Notes under the pieces: model-generated
The model's database searches: none
Told to the model about the DNA's origin: nothing
Seen by the model: only the letters and a program-made list of their open reading frames with translations
Made by a program: the position numbers and the translations under genes
Shown: positions 33,218-45,336 of the stretch, piece by piece
How positions within the stretch are numbered: position 1 is the stretch's first letter
How the letters are laid out: the number at the start of each line of letters is the position of its first letter
Source: Pseudo-nitzschia pungens
Taxonomy: Eukaryota > Bacillariophyta > Bacillariophyceae > Bacillariales > Bacillariaceae
NCBI GenBank assembly: GCA_037355855.1
Contig: CM074762.1
Span: 3,038,001 to 3,102,000 of the forward strand
DNA length: 64,000 nt
Reading direction: 5' to 3'

Positions 33218-34818
33218 TCTGGCCTTTAGTGGAGATCCAAAAGAATGAGCTAAGCAGCGGTGCGTGTAGGTGGACTAAAGTCTCTTTGGATCGATGTGCT
33301 TTAGGTAGACAGGAAATATGTTCGGAGTGGCCGTTGAGGTTTTGAACAGTAGTTGGAGTAGAAAAGTTTTTCGCCAGTACGTCGAGGAACCAGAGGTCGG
33401 AGAGGATGGTGAATTTTTGTGAGCATTTTGCGTATTGAAATTCGCGTTTTTCGAAGAAAGTCACATGGAGAAGCGTTCGGAACGGCATGTCACAAAATTT
33501 TCTTCCATTGAGATACTTCGTACACGTACTTCGTATTGATTTTGATGAATGATTTCGATGGTTGACTGATTGAAATTGCACAAGGCATCTGAATAATGGG
33601 ATTCTGATTGGCTGAAAATCGGAGTATATCTAACGATTCCAACGATAGACGAACACGTCGTTATCATATGCCCTGTGACCGGTCGGCGTGAAAAAAAGAA
33701 CCTCGCAGTGTGCTGGACGATTGATTCATTCAAGGAGAGCCACACAAAACATACCTCTCTCCGAAATTTCGGAAGCTTCCGTTTTGTGGCAGTGACGTCT
33801 TCAACACACACAGCTCCTACGAATGGACTGTCAAACATAACGGACAAAAAATAATAAAAACTTTATTGGTATGCGATGTCCATACGTACTTGTATTGTAC
33901 CGGTACTTGTATCTCAACTGAATATGACTCTTGTATCTTTTCGGATTTTGACGCAAAAACCTCCTGGATCGTTCACAGTAGGATAGCAATATGTACCGGG
34001 TACACACACAGTACGAACTTGCATGACCATTCCATTACGAATCATCTCAAACTGGGTGCGAGCATTCGCAGTGTAACAATATCTTACGTAGAATAGAAGT
34101 GTCAGTGTCGTTCCAACTTTCGACACGATGACGTTTCTTCGTGGATCGAACATAGATAAAGATGAAAACACTTTAACAACATATCCGGTCAACGACTTCT
34201 CGCCACCATTTTCTACGACTACGATGTCAGATGTCGTCATTTATCATTATTTATTTCGTCATTGCTTTTCCGAACCGGAATGAAATCAGGACCAATAGCC
34301 GAAAAGGAAAAAAACCTATCAGAATGGTCAGTGGAATGACACACTGGCTAGGTTGATTGGAAGCCACACTCGAATAACTATTGATACCGCACCTTCCTTC
34401 TCTATTCTGTACATCATGGTGTCTACTATTCTATCAATACGTAAAGGTGCAGAGTACAGTAATCCTATTTGTACGTGCTACAGTAGGACTCATCCAACGA
34501 AATACTTTTGCGACGCAAAAAATACTTATCAATATTAGTTTTCTTTTAAAGCACACGGTAGTTTTTGAAACGGAGGTCGAAGGGGTATGTTTTGGAAGAA
34601 CAAAATACTATCCCCGCTGCCAATGCAATACGTGTAGTACAAGTCGCTTCCTCCAAACATTTTGAGGTCCATGAAGTCTGAATCACTTCCCAAGATGGAT
34701 ATCAAATACTGAGAAATACTGTTGGATTGTCGCTGTTTGCTATACATAAATGTGAAGGTGACAAGAATACAATATATACCATAAAATTCATCCATAGCTG
34801 AATCCCTCGAACCATCCT
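33218..34818. other. 1.6-kb spacer
   Basis: Mostly gene-free. One minus-strand ATG frame of 108 codons (33914-34240) is listed separately with low confidence. No repeats of note. Confidence 0.5.
33914..34240 (-). CDS. small hypothetical ORF, doubtful
   Basis: One hundred and eight codons from an ATG at 34240. It has a Cys cluster near the C-terminus (VCVPGTYCYPTVNDPGGFC) that could suggest a secreted or zinc-binding piece, but there is no signal peptide and no family match I know. It could equally be chance in a spacer or one exon of a longer gene. Confidence 0.2.
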   Translation of the reverse strand: MTTSDIVVVENGGEKSLTGYVVKVFSSLSMFDPRRNVIVSKVGTTLTLLFYVRYCYTANARTQFEMIRNGMVMQVRTVCVPGTYCYPTVNDPGGFCVKIRKDTRVIFS

Positions 34819-36916
34819 TTAGACCACCGAGACGAGGGCAACGTAAGACAGCGCAACCGTAGTTAACAAAGACGTGATTATTCCATCCGTGGAATGGCTT
34901 CCCGACTTGAATTGGGGCCCGGGGCAGACATCCCGATACGTGTTATTGCCATTTGCGACATAGTCAGGATTTTGTTCGCAACCCCCCTTGGCGGTCTCCT
35001 TTACCGGGTTGCTCACGCGGGGACCTCCCGCGCCCTCGCAGCCCAATTCCGAGATCATATCATAGGCCGCCTTTCCTTGAACCAAACCACTCCCGTAGCC
35101 ATTGTTACAGTATCCGGGGTATTCTCCCACTGCTTTCGCGGTTCGAACCATGGCATTGCGAATCTGACGCAACACGCATGAAGATTGATCGAAAGCACGT
35201 TGCGACATTCATGAGAAGAAAAGAATCGTCCGCACCCAACCCAAACACACCCTCGTATGGAAATCACATCGGTGCGAGACGCATCGCGACTGCCATTCCA
35301 TTCCGTTCTATTCCGTTCCATTCCATTCCATTCCTTACCTGATAATTCGTGCACTCGGGAAAGAAAGCCTTGAGCTGGGCGGCAATGCCGGCCACGTGCG
35401 GACCCGCCATCGAAGTGCCGCTCGATGACGCGTACGTGTTGGGTGGAAATGTCGACAACACGTCCACGCCGGGGGCAGCTATCTCTACCTGCGAATGGCA
35501 CTGGGAAAAATCCGGACGCATTCCCTTGCTGTTGACCGCCGAAACGGCAATCACACTGCGATACGACCCGGGATACAGATGACCGCTGTCCCCGCTGTTT
35601 CCCGCAGCGGCAACTATCCTGTGAAGATTCGTCGATCGTCCCGATAACAGTGGGAAGTTCTTGAGGATGCGCACGGCTCGGTTGCTTCACTAGTATGTGT
35701 GGTACATCGTCCGTCCTCTGTCACGCTTCGCTATTAAACTTACATAATACCGGAGTTGTAGAGGTCGTCATAAAAATTCTCTTCGATTTTCGACGAAAAT
35801 TCTCCCCCCAAACTCAGAGATATGACTCTGCGAAAGGTGGTTTTAGGGTTTGTATCGATTTGATGTTTGGATTGAGATAGAAAACGGACCAAACAGGGAA
35901 TGAGACGAGGAATCGGACCCGACAGTGCGACAAAGCAGGCAAGCGCATCCGACCACGTACTTGGCTCCCCTGTCGACGCATCCCTGGACGGCCGCCATGA
36001 CGTTGGAACTGTATCCGTTCCCGTCTTCTTCCAACGCCCTCCCGGCGTGCAAAACGCTGGTGCCGGGCTCGTTTCGAATGCCGACGACACCAACGGCATT
36101 GTTGCCGACGGCACCGATGGTTCCCGAACAATGCGTCCCGTGACCATTTCCGTCGTTGTACCAGACTCCCGCTGCCGTGTTGGTGCCCTCGACCCGTCCG
36201 GCCGCAAAGGTCGGCAGGTCTTCGTGTCCGGCGTTGTAGCCCGTGTCCACGACGCAAACCATCACATTGGGATTCCGGGGGGCCACGGGCCACAGATCCG
36301 GTGCTTGCACCATGGTGATGCCGTAGGGAACCTGCTCGCCCCGAAATAGTTTTAGGTTTCGGCCGTTCTGCCGTTGCCGTTGCCGTTGCCGGTGATTGGT
36401 TGCTTCCCCCGTCGCTTCGATCCCGGTCGTGGAAATCTTTCCGAGAAATTCGATGTCCCCCTCGTCCGGTTCGGTGTCGCGCAGGTCCAAAACGCGGAAC
36501 GGCCCGATCACCTGGGACGTCAGAAGCCGATCGATTTCCACCATATCGACCAGGGGGCTCTCCAATATTTTGTCGATCACGTCCGTGGAATTGACCACGA
36601 TCGAAAGGATCCGATTGGCATTGGATTTCTGCGGAAGGCTTCCTTCGTCGTCGACTCCCTTGGCGCTCGCGCTCGCGCTCTCGTTCCTGTAGCCGAGCAC
36701 GTTTCGGACCAATCCACGGATCTGACCGTCGGTGGCGTACTCGGTAGCCTTTCTCAGAAACGTTGCATCGTTGTATTGAATCATTATTCGCGGTCGGTCC
36801 GGATTCCTCAGGGCCGCGAGAAGGGATCCATACACGGACTTTGTTGTCGCCGAATCAGCGTTCCCAATTGTCAGTGAAAAGAACAATACCAAGGTTATGA
36901 GAGAGCCAGCTTTCAT
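34819..36916 (-). CDS. secreted subtilisin-like serine protease (S8)
   Basis: Four exons: 36916-35961, 35827-35744, 35618-35339 and 35163-34819, giving 554 residues. A GTG opens the frame further out; the ATG at 36916 gives signal peptide MKAGSLITLVLFFSLTIG. The propeptide reaches about 200. The catalytic Asp sits in VCVVDTGYNAGHEDL, His in GNGHGTHCSGTIGA, Asn in IVAAAGNSG (restored by splicing) and Ser in GTSMAGPHVAG. Exon joins read GAK-VISLSLGG and SGIM-IVAAAGN, exactly as in the family. Exon 4 is Cys-containing and ends in a hydrophobic stretch (GIITSLLTTVALSYVALVSVV), possibly a GPI signal or membrane anchor. An extracellular or cell-wall protease is likely. Intron 3 begins with a GGAAT pentamer repeat. 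Confidence 0.92.
35291..35338. repeat. (ATTCC)n pentamer in a subtilase intron
   Basis: ATTCC/GTTCC units repeat right after the donor site of intron 3 of the subtilase gene (GGAAT on the transcribed strand). Confidence 0.85.
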
Positions 36917-38076
36917 CTCGGTTATCGCTTTGATTGCAGTACGAGTGCTTGATCTGGTGTTCACGATTCTTCGTCGTGGTGGTTCCGTCCTTCTTTTCCT
37001 ATCTACTTCGTAATTCTGTATTGCACTGTTGTTGAGTCAAATACAGTACTGTAATGAGAAACGATCTGGAGAAACGAGAAGGAAAAGATATCGACAAGCA
37101 GTAATCGTACTTGTACGCTTACGTACTTGTACACTGCCGTAGAGTAGAGTAGAGTAGAGTAGAGTGTGCTTCCATTCTTCAGCCCAGGATTTTTGATTGA
37201 CATGATTGATTCTCTTGACGACGCTTCGCAGGGGTCTTGGGTTTCACCGGTACAAGGCTTGTAAAAGTAAGATTATCCATTCAGGAGAACGATAATAGCC
37301 TTGGAACGGAGAAACCATTGTCATTAGTGAGTCGTGAGGAAACCTTCCATTGTGTTCGTGAATTCAAAGTACACGTACTATACTTATAGGGTCGGAATAC
37401 TCATAGTACTACTGCTTTGAATTGCCCTATCGGTACTCCTACTCGTCCAACGGTAATGTCGTCCATTTTGCGTTATCGTATATATTTTACGTAGATACGA
37501 ATCATACATTAGTGGAGTTGTAAATTGATTAACCGTAACGAGAAAAGTCGAGATCCGTTGAGATGAAAAACCCTAAGATGAATCGATCACAACCTTAAAG
37601 CGGCATTGCAGAAAAACCCAATAACGGTCTAGACGCCTGGCGCGACAAAAATGCGTCCCAAAATTCAAACTAGTATCGGTACGCAGTGTGCAAATCCGCG
37701 GCAAATTGATCCCGTAAAGAACAAGGAACAAGCGGAAAGCCGATCGACGACCAAATTTTCTATCGAAGCCACATTTTGTGGAGGATACCAACGATACCAA
37801 AACCCGATCGATGACTTTTCTCTTCGCTTCTTTTTTGTCCGAGCAACAGACAAGGGCATCCGAAGCAAATACCGGTAATTACTTCTGATAAACACATCCA
37901 GCGGACACAGCCCGGATGTTTCAGAAAAAGAAGATACCGTAGCGAGGAAAGACAATCATTCCGTCAAAATCAATCCCCGAGCCATTCCATTAACCTGCTA
38001 ATCATTTCGAAAGTCCATCGATTGCAATCTACGGTAGATTCCTGCTCCTCGGCGTTGTGCATCCGAGATATCCGAG
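36917..38076. other. 1.2-kb spacer
   Basis: Divergent intergenic region. A GAGTA pentamer run lies at about 37138-37163, and CGTACTTG/TACGT words are frequent. No gene supported. Confidence 0.55.
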
Positions 38077-39453
38077 ATGACAATCATTGCTACTCACCAT
38101 CGTACAGCAGCCGGCGAAGAGTCACCGGCCTCGTCACTCACGACAGACCATCCGAACGTCGCAACCGTTGCCGAGGGTTTCGAAGAAAACGAAACGGTAG
38201 GTGGTGGCAACGTTGCAGATTGCGTCAAGCGACGGTTGGCTCCGGTTCCGGTGTTTGGCGACGAACAAGTGCGCAAACAAGGTGGCAAACAAGTTGCGAA
38301 CGGCATGGATGAAAAGGTGGCTTCCACTGCCGATCATTCTCGGGTATCCACAAATCCGATGCTAACGGCCTCTGCTCGATCGTCGAAGCGCGTCGGAGCA
38401 AGGCGAACGATTCCCTTGGAAATCAGTTGCCACGGGTCGTCCGCATCGTCCGTCGACTCGGATTTGGATCTGGATTCCGGATCGAATTCGCGGTCCGGAA
38501 GAACGGCAAAGCGACCGCTGCACCAGGAAGCATGCGATTTTCACAACAAGGGCGTGTGTCTGGAACTGCTCGAGAGCGATTGGTTCGAAGACAATTGCGT
38601 TGGAATGGAGCACCTGGTGGCGATTGCCAACCGCGAACTGGTCAACGGTGCTCGGTTCTCGATGCCGGTCGATGAGCGCACGGAATCGTCGCTGGTATTG
38701 TCTTCGACTCTAGCGTATTCCTTGGTGTGCAACAGCAACGACGATTGTGGAAGAGGATTTTCCAGCCGTTTGCGAGCTGTGTTTCCCACGTATTTGAGTG
38801 ATTCACGAACGAAAAGGGCCCTCGAGAACAACAACAACAAAGACGACGACACGAGCAAAACCGGCAGTGAATCACTGGCATCCTCCATATCGTCACTATT
38901 GGGTTCGTGGTCGTCGTCGAGGTCTTCTGGTCGAACAAGCCAAAACGGCCAAACCGAAGATTTTTGCCTGAAAAATCGAACCTCGTTGAGACTTCCCGCA
39001 CTGCGTGTATTGGTATCCTCCCTGGAATTAGTCTTGAGAACCAGATCAACAATGGGATTCAAGGCATCGGATTCTCCGAACGTCCATTTCTCGTCTTCTT
39101 CATTCGCCTCGATAGACATGTTGGACGATTTTTGGAGAGCGATGCTTGCGTACATGACGACTTGCTTGCAAGATTTGGTAACACAAAGAGGATTCAGAGT
39201 GAACAACGACAATAGCAGCGATGGCATCACTACACCGTGCAGCGTTGAAGCCGCCCTCGTGGTCAAGAGTGTTCGGCTCTTGCACCGGCTTGAGCCATCC
39301 ATGATGGGTCCTCATGTTCGCTATACCCTCTTGCCCTACGTTTCGGATGCCCACGAATTCGGGAAGCAGAAGCCGGGAGCAGGGCGGTCAATGCAGTTGC
39401 CGGGGAACAAGATGCTGGTCCGAGAATGCGATCGACTCCTAAAGACCTTGTGA
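38077..39453 (+). CDS. unknown protein, 458 residues
   Basis: Not recognised. ATG at 38077, single exon. Residues 1-150 are Ser/Thr/Arg-rich and disordered, with an SSASSVDSDLDLDSGSNSRS stretch. An ordered segment near 155-200 reads DFHNKGVCLELLESDWFEDN and MEHLVAIANRELV. Ser/Asn-rich linkers follow (240-300). The C-terminal 150 residues look helical (MLDDFWRAMLAYMTTCLQDLV, ALVVKSVRLLHRLEPSMMGP). No signal peptide or membrane segment. Codon phase is open throughout and the ATG lies near good spacer DNA, so it is likely real. Confidence 0.6.
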   Translation: MTIIATHHRTAAGEESPASSLTTDHPNVATVAEGFEENETVGGGNVADCVKRRLAPVPVFGDEQVRKQGGKQVANGMDEKVASTADHSRVSTNPMLTASARSSKRVGARRTIPLEISCHGSSASSVDSDLDLDSGSNSRSGRTAKRPLHQEACDFHNKGVCLELLESDWFEDNCVGMEHLVAIANRELVNGARFSMPVDERTESSLVLSSTLAYSLVCNSNDDCGRGFSSRLRAVFPTYLSDSRTKRALENNNNKDDDTSKTGSESLASSISSLLGSWSSSRSSGRTSQNGQTEDFCLKNRTSLRLPALRVLVSSLELVLRTRSTMGFKASDSPNVHFSSSSFASIDMLDDFWRAMLAYMTTCLQDLVTQRGFRVNNDNSSDGITTPCSVEAALVVKSVRLLHRLEPSMMGPHVRYTLLPYVSDAHEFGKQKPGAGRSMQLPGNKMLVRECDRLLKTL

Positions 39454-39930
39454 GCATATGGGGAATTGCTTCAGGGGAGACCTACAACAGTACGAACTGC
39501 TTAATAATATACACTTATTCAATATTATTAGTAATAGTAAATTGCATTTACTATTGTTAATGTTTATTTTGAAACACTATCATTATTCATTTCTTTATTT
39601 TAATAATATTATAATAGATGACCTTCTCGAAAAACATTATGAACTTCCTGTTTTGGACTTCGTATTGCAAAATCGTCGGTGGGCCTTATTTCCGCATGCA
39701 AATTACTCGTGAATAAAAACTAGAGTCTCGAAACTGCAAACCGTGAGAGGTTGTGCTAATGTTACAATGTTGGAAAAAACTGTCTATTTTTGTCTGTGGG
39801 CTTGTTTGTGAGCCCATCTCTCTCTCTCTCTCTCGCTCTCTCTCTGTAGAGAGATGTGGCTGTGCGTGTTTGTTTTTTTGTTGGTATGTATGTCTCTGTG
39901 TGCAAGGGAGACAGAACTTGCGATTGGCCG
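39454..39930. other. spacer
   Basis: AT-rich DNA with a TCTC microsatellite at about 39810-39848, between convergent genes. Confidence 0.55.
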
Positions 39931-40992
39931 TCATTCCATCATGGCAAAGCTAGAATTCATAGATAATTCGTTCGTGCTATTGTCTGGGTTGGAGGGATCG
40001 CTGGGAATTGCGGCTGCTATGAAGATGCTCTTGTCAATGAGTGAATCAATGCTGTTGCTGCTGTTGCTGCTGTTCCTCCGTTGATGCTTAAGGGAGGCGC
40101 TGCTGTTGCTGTTGCTATTTTTGTTGTCAATGAATGAAGTATCGATATGACAGATGTTATCCATGCTTGCTCTTCTGCGAGCTTTTGAGGATGGAGGATG
40201 AGACAGGAATCCTGACCAACGTGTTCGCTTCCGCATGGCCGTCATCTCTTCGAGACTGTGGCGTTTCAAGGGTTGGTCCTGGTGCTCGAGCAGGAGTCTC
40301 TCGTAGCGAACTATTGATCGACGATCACTGCATTTGGTTTTCGGGATGGTCGAGGATGAAGATGTTTCTGAATGAATGGACTTTTTGAGAGCCGTTCGGA
40401 TTTTGTGCATGGCATAGCTGCATCCCTGTCGCCGTTGGACTTCGAGGATGATTTCTTCGCTTGAGATAACCCTTTTTTTCCCACAGAACTCATTGTTCGC
40501 TGATTGTTCTTCACCGACAGCCAATGGAGGAGTGACAAGAGAAGCAGGAAGATTGTTGTTGTCAGGGATTTTTCTCCTCCAGAACTGAACCACGAAGGAA
40601 GCACGATTAGTGTAGCAAAATATTCGTGCACTCTGGCTATCATAAACAGAACGAACCGAGTTCACCTTCAAAAAGTCAAACAGACTATCCCCAACTTTGG
40701 AAATCTCGCAATCCCTGAAAATCAAAGGGGAAGAGAGTCTGGGATATATTTCAGGGAGCTCCGTTACATCTTCGTCCTTGATCTTCCATAGCCGCGGAAG
40801 AAAGGATTCTGACCCAACATCAGAAAGGATCCCCTGCTGGTTAATGTAATCGTCCATTCCGCCACCCGTGCTATTTAGTGTGCCTTCTCTTTTCGTGAAT
40901 TGATCGTTCGTGTAATTCATTTGATTTTCAACCTCAAAGGAAATGTCATCGTTAGCGATGGTATACCTTCGTTGGAACTTTCTATTCATCAT
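39931..40992 (-). CDS. diatom-family protein of unknown function, paralogue 1
   Basis: ATG at 40992 (the frame opens upstream only at GTG), 353 residues. The recognisable core is at about 90-200: SLFDFLKVNSVRSVYD, FVVQFWRRK, then EEIILEVQRRQGCSYAMHKI. The same core occurs in the gene at 42694-43593 (FVVQLWR, GGIILEVQRRRGCTISMCRI). The C-terminal third is Ser/Asn- and Arg-rich with possible nuclear-targeting stretches. I know 'EVQRRxG' blocks from diatom proteins without a known role. The two genes lie on the same strand 1.7 kb apart, which suggests a local duplication. Confidence 0.6.
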   Translation of the reverse strand: MMNRKFQRRYTIANDDISFEVENQMNYTNDQFTKREGTLNSTGGGMDDYINQQGILSDVGSESFLPRLWKIKDEDVTELPEIYPRLSSPLIFRDCEISKVGDSLFDFLKVNSVRSVYDSQSARIFCYTNRASFVVQFWRRKIPDNNNLPASLVTPPLAVGEEQSANNEFCGKKRVISSEEIILEVQRRQGCSYAMHKIRTALKKSIHSETSSSSTIPKTKCSDRRSIVRYERLLLEHQDQPLKRHSLEEMTAMRKRTRWSGFLSHPPSSKARRRASMDNICHIDTSFIDNKNSNSNSSASLKHQRRNSSNSSNSIDSLIDKSIFIAAAIPSDPSNPDNSTNELSMNSSFAMME

Positions 40993-42693
40993 TATTTGTA
41001 TGGATTTTACAGAATGGCAACAAGCTACCAACACTAGTAGCTTTTGTTTGGTTCGGTTAATCTTTCGGAAAAGTGTCTCGGATTTGTGTGGCCCTTTGTC
41101 TGATAAATCACAGTACCAGTATGAGTCTCATAGATTGGTTGCTCAATGTTCAATGTTCAACGAATCCATCGGTAAAGTGACGAAGAGTCGGTCAATCATT
41201 GAATGGTTTCCGCAAAAAGATGTCAGGAATTATTGGCGTTGGAAAAAAGAGCCAGTGATCAATTCAAGTGAAAACGAACGAAGTTCACCTGGACTTTTTT
41301 GAATTGTCGTCTCAAGTGAAACTCGTGGAAGAATTCTAAGGAATGTGAAAATTGCGTGTACCCTTCCGTACTCGAGCGTGAATGATTATTAACAGATTAT
41401 GAATTCGAAGGAATCGAAAATATAGCCCCTACATTATTTTTCCGGGGGTTAAAACCCAAAAACTTCAATGTGAGAATTTTTCTACGCCCGTCCTGGTTGA
41501 AGCGTGGTTCCAATGACAATGCATGCGTAAGTCAGTCACGTCGCGCTGAAAGCAACTTCAAGGGCGAAAGGCTTTTCATTGAATTTGATTACGCACATGG
41601 AGTACACGTAGTCCTAAACCTCGGTAACCTTACCTCATTATTTAAACCTCCCATTCTTGTTGCTGAACGTCAACCACCAAACAAAACTTCCGTTGGATGT
41701 TTGTTTACCGATGTCGAATCCCTGTGCCAGTGATTCAGATTGGATCGAAGTGCGATCAGAGATCGTGACCAGTCGTGGATACAAGAAAAGCCATGCCGTC
41801 ACATAAGGGCCAGGATCAGATCACTTGATCACGTAACCTTACTGTATGAATACTTCCTAGTACTATTATTATTTCGACCAAATCGCGTGGTTAGAGAGAA
41901 TCGTCGGAACACTGCTAAATGGGAACTAAAACCGATGCAATACATCACTATACATGAAAGTCTGAAGCCGTCACCATGCATGGATCGTATTTGCTACCCC
42001 ACAGTTGAAGTGATCTCTCTGTACCTTTTGGAACAAAAGAGCACTGCGACCAACCATAACACAAATAGAGCACAACATATGGATTACCAATTTTACACTT
42101 GCTTTCCCGAGTACCTGAAGAGCATTAGTAGAGCGGCGATACAAAGAAAAAAAGTAGAAAATTTAATTTTAACCATCTCACCGATTCCAAAGGCCATTCG
42201 ATCAAGCAATATGTTTGTACGAGGAATATTTCGCAGGACAGGTTTCGGCATATTCATCGTTTGGGAGGAGACAAAGTTTGCTACCAATAGGAAGTTTGTA
42301 ACAGCATTTGCAGAAGAGCACTTTCTCCGAAAACATTCTCTGTTGACTCGGACACAACACCAAGCAACGATGGATCCAATGCAACACATTTGACCTCGTA
42401 GGAATAGAATCAAGAAGGCAGGATAATTATAGGAAATGAAAAAAACTCGGAGAATAAATCTTCCCCATGCAAAAAAAAAAAAAAAATCGTTCCATGTACT
42501 TATGCATGATACGTCGTAGTTCATATCTGCTTAGGCGGAGAGGCAATGGGAGTGAGGTTGCAAGTGAAAGTTTCTGCACATTAAGAAGAGGTTGGTTTCC
42601 ATCAGTTGCTGTCAATCAAGGGGCTTCACTCCGTCCTTTTGTTGGCAGTCGTGTAGCGTTGGATGAACGAAAAGAAACCATTGTTATCGTTGT
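40993..42693. other. 1.7-kb spacer between the two paralogues
   Basis: An open frame of 217 codons on the plus strand (41740-42393) starts at TTG and shows no family features, so it is not called. An A15-type run lies at about 42471-42486. Confidence 0.45.
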
Positions 42694-43593
42694 TTATGCT
42701 GACGTTGATCCCAAATACACTTGGTCGCCAGAGATACCAGAAAGGTTGCTGCCGTTTGCGGGAAGGTTTCCTTTCTTGTTGGCGCTACTTCCAGTTCTTG
42801 ATGCGAATGAAAACGGGCAACCATTCCTCTCCAAAAACTTGTATAGGAGCCTTCGTATTCGACACATCGAAATGGTACAGCCTCGACGACGCTGAACTTC
42901 CAAGATGATACCACCACCACCGCAGCTAACACTGGAATTGCTCTCATAATTATCATCATGATCGTTTCTCCATAACTGTACAACAAACTTTAGTTGGCTG
43001 TCGGCATTACCAACACCCTGCAAACTGCCGACTCTCGAGTAACACCCGTTTCTGTTGTAACTGAGTGAAGATGCACTGATTGGTTTCCCTATAGCTGCTG
43101 CTCCAAGACGACAATCGATCCGCCCATCGGTTCTGTAAGCACAAACAACCTTGCTCCTCGAGAAAAAGTCCGAGATTCGATTCACAAGAGTCCTCAATGG
43201 AATTTCGGTATGGATCTTGATGGACAGACGTTCGAGCGGGGCATCGAATGGTACCAGCGGTAAATCTTCATACCTAATACGCCACGGAACGACTGATGTA
43301 TCCTGTGGTTGTGACTGTTTGGGAGGCTGCTCGTGGTGCTGTGCTTCTTCTTCCTCCTTTTTCTCCCTACGCTTCCCTGTTGCATGATAACTAATGTTCG
43401 GATTCGCGGTAGAGTTCATTCCCCGCACTCTGCTCAACCCAAGTTTCCCCACTCCTACGGTGCAACCTTTCTCGGCGACTAAGGGTAAAGTACAAGCAGA
43501 ACTACGAAAGAGCGGGCTCGCCATGTGATTTTTGCTACAACTCGGAACATGCTCTGCAGAAAAGTTTTCCGCCTGGCTTCTCTGTGAATCCAT
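42694..43593 (-). CDS. diatom-family protein of unknown function, paralogue 2
   Basis: ATG at 43593, 299 residues, single exon. The N-terminal 100 residues are low complexity with a KRREKKEEEEA stretch. The ordered part begins near 100 (VVPWRIRYEDLPLVPF, then RLSIKIHTEIPLRTLVNRIS) and includes FVVQLWR and IILEVQRRRGCTISM near 205-245, shared with the gene at 39931-40992. The first ordered segment, LSIKIHTE, is shared only weakly. Role unknown; no signal peptide or membrane segment. Confidence 0.6.
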   Translation of the reverse strand: MDSQRSQAENFSAEHVPSCSKNHMASPLFRSSACTLPLVAEKGCTVGVGKLGLSRVRGMNSTANPNISYHATGKRREKKEEEEAQHHEQPPKQSQPQDTSVVPWRIRYEDLPLVPFDAPLERLSIKIHTEIPLRTLVNRISDFFSRSKVVCAYRTDGRIDCRLGAAAIGKPISASSLSYNRNGCYSRVGSLQGVGNADSQLKFVVQLWRNDHDDNYESNSSVSCGGGGIILEVQRRRGCTISMCRIRRLLYKFLERNGCPFSFASRTGSSANKKGNLPANGSNLSGISGDQVYLGSTSA

Positions 43594-44978
43594 TGTGTTG
43601 TACTGGTATCATCGACTGATCGAACCACTCGATTTGAAACACACCAGAGGTTTTCTTATTTCTTATTGATCTATGAGAGTGTTACGTGATTCACCGGCCG
43701 AAGAATTGGTCTGTTGTAACGCTTGAACATCAATTATGAAGCAAAGAGTAAGGTTATGCTGTTTCCGATTGGAAAAACCATGTTAGACAAAACTGGATAT
43801 TTGCAGATTGTTCCCGTTCACCGAGGATGCTTCGTTTCCCGTCTTCATCTTTCTTCAATAGGGCAAAGGGATTGACATCACTCATCAATGTTGGAAGAGC
43901 TTATACAAAATTTGACTTTCGTCTTTAAGCTATTTTATCATTTTTTAAGTATCAAAAAGTATTCCCACGTTGTAACATTAGCGAAGCTCTTCGAAACAGA
44001 AAGATCTGCTTTGAATACATCTTGATATTCCTTTTTCGTTTTCGTCAGACATGATCGAAGAAATTTTTGTCTATGCTCCATCAACTATGAAGATTAAGAA
44101 CATCTATGAAGTTCGACGAAATAATCTCCCTCCAGTGCGTGAAAAATTCTTCTCAAAAATAAGGTGTTGTATTGTTCTCGATGAAACAGTTTCGATGGTG
44201 GATGCTACAAGGAACTTCTTTTATTATTTTATTGTCATGCTCCAACAAATTGCGCGATGATTGGTCATAGTATTGTGGAATAGAAAGGGCTTATTTATTC
44301 AGATGTCCAATATAATGTGTTTTGTAAAAAAGAATTTACATCATGTATAGGAGAACCAGTAATTTCTGACATTCTCTTACGTGTACCGGTACTACAGAAT
44401 TCCTATCAGCTGTCCCCGGGTTTCAGTAGAAATTAGTAGTCGGGGACGTAGAACCGGGGGACAGCTGATAAGAATTTTGTAGTAGAAAAAGTAACAAAGT
44501 AATTACGGTAAAGGAAACTATTGAGAAAGGAAGTGTTTCTTTGATTGGCGCATACTACTTGTATTTACGAAGTACGAGTAATCTTACGCGCACGTAACCT
44601 TACGTTTTTTAACAAAACAACAATTTAGCGTTTTTCATTATGATGAACGAACCATAACAAAAATACCCCCCCCCAACATACCGTATGGTAATTAAGGTTA
44701 CCTGGTACTAGTATCATGATGATTAGTAGTAAGATTAACTTACTTTGTACTGCTATTTCATGAGCAAAAGTACGAGTACGTGTTTAGTGTTTACAGGGTA
44801 CAAGTAAGTTACGAATACGTATGTCGTTACAGGTACACGTGGAAGCGACATGTGTGATTGTTCGTTTTTAACATCAGAGAGAGAGAAGTAAACCTTAGTT
44901 ACAATAGCAGACGTATGGTACGTAATTACTCTATGTAACATGCTAGTGTTACGATCCTACGAAGGCTCTAAATGATTG
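43594..44978. other. 1.4-kb spacer
   Basis: Holds the TA-flanked foldback at 44391-44483. GTAC/TTACG words are dense from 44500 to 44940. No gene supported. Confidence 0.55.
44391..44483. mobile_element. TA-flanked foldback MITE, family B
   Basis: Arms of about 32 nt: CTACAGAATTCCTATCAGC at the left and its near complement (GCTGATAAGAATTTTGTAG) at the right, followed inward by GTCCCC/GGGGAC. TA borders both ends. It shares only the CTAC terminus with the other two foldback families. Confidence 0.75.
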
Positions 44979-45181
44979 GGAGGCTGGAACGCAAATACGA
45001 CAAACGAAGTCGAAGGGAACGCAGATAGGGTAATTGGGTCGAAATCTTTTGGACGGTACGCTAATAGGGTAAAAAACGAAAATGGGGAGAAATCCGGTAC
45101 GCAAATCTGGTAATGAAAACAGTTGATATTTTCCTCTCTATTCACATATTCAGCAACTAATTATTTTAATGATGCTCAACA

Positions 45182-45336
45182 GTATTTAACAGTACTAAGG
45201 CAATATTGCGTGCAAAATAACATGCACGCGATAACATGCACGCGATAACATGCACAGTAACCATACACGATAACATACACAATAACATACACGATAACAT
45301 ACACGATAACATACACGATAACATACACGATAACAA
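45182..45336. repeat. short tandem array in the left arm
   Basis: Units of 12-13 bases of the form CACGATAACATA are repeated about ten times. The inverse array (TATGTTATCGTG) lies in the right arm at about 46005-46060. Confidence 0.85.

Noticed and set aside
41740..42393. 217-codon frame between the paralogues
   Set aside because: It opens at TTG, has no recognisable motif and overlaps another long frame on the other strand.
45182..45336. possible CRISPR-like array
   Set aside because: Units are 12-13 bases in direct tandem without spacers, lie in eukaryotic DNA and are mirrored in the other arm of a transposon.
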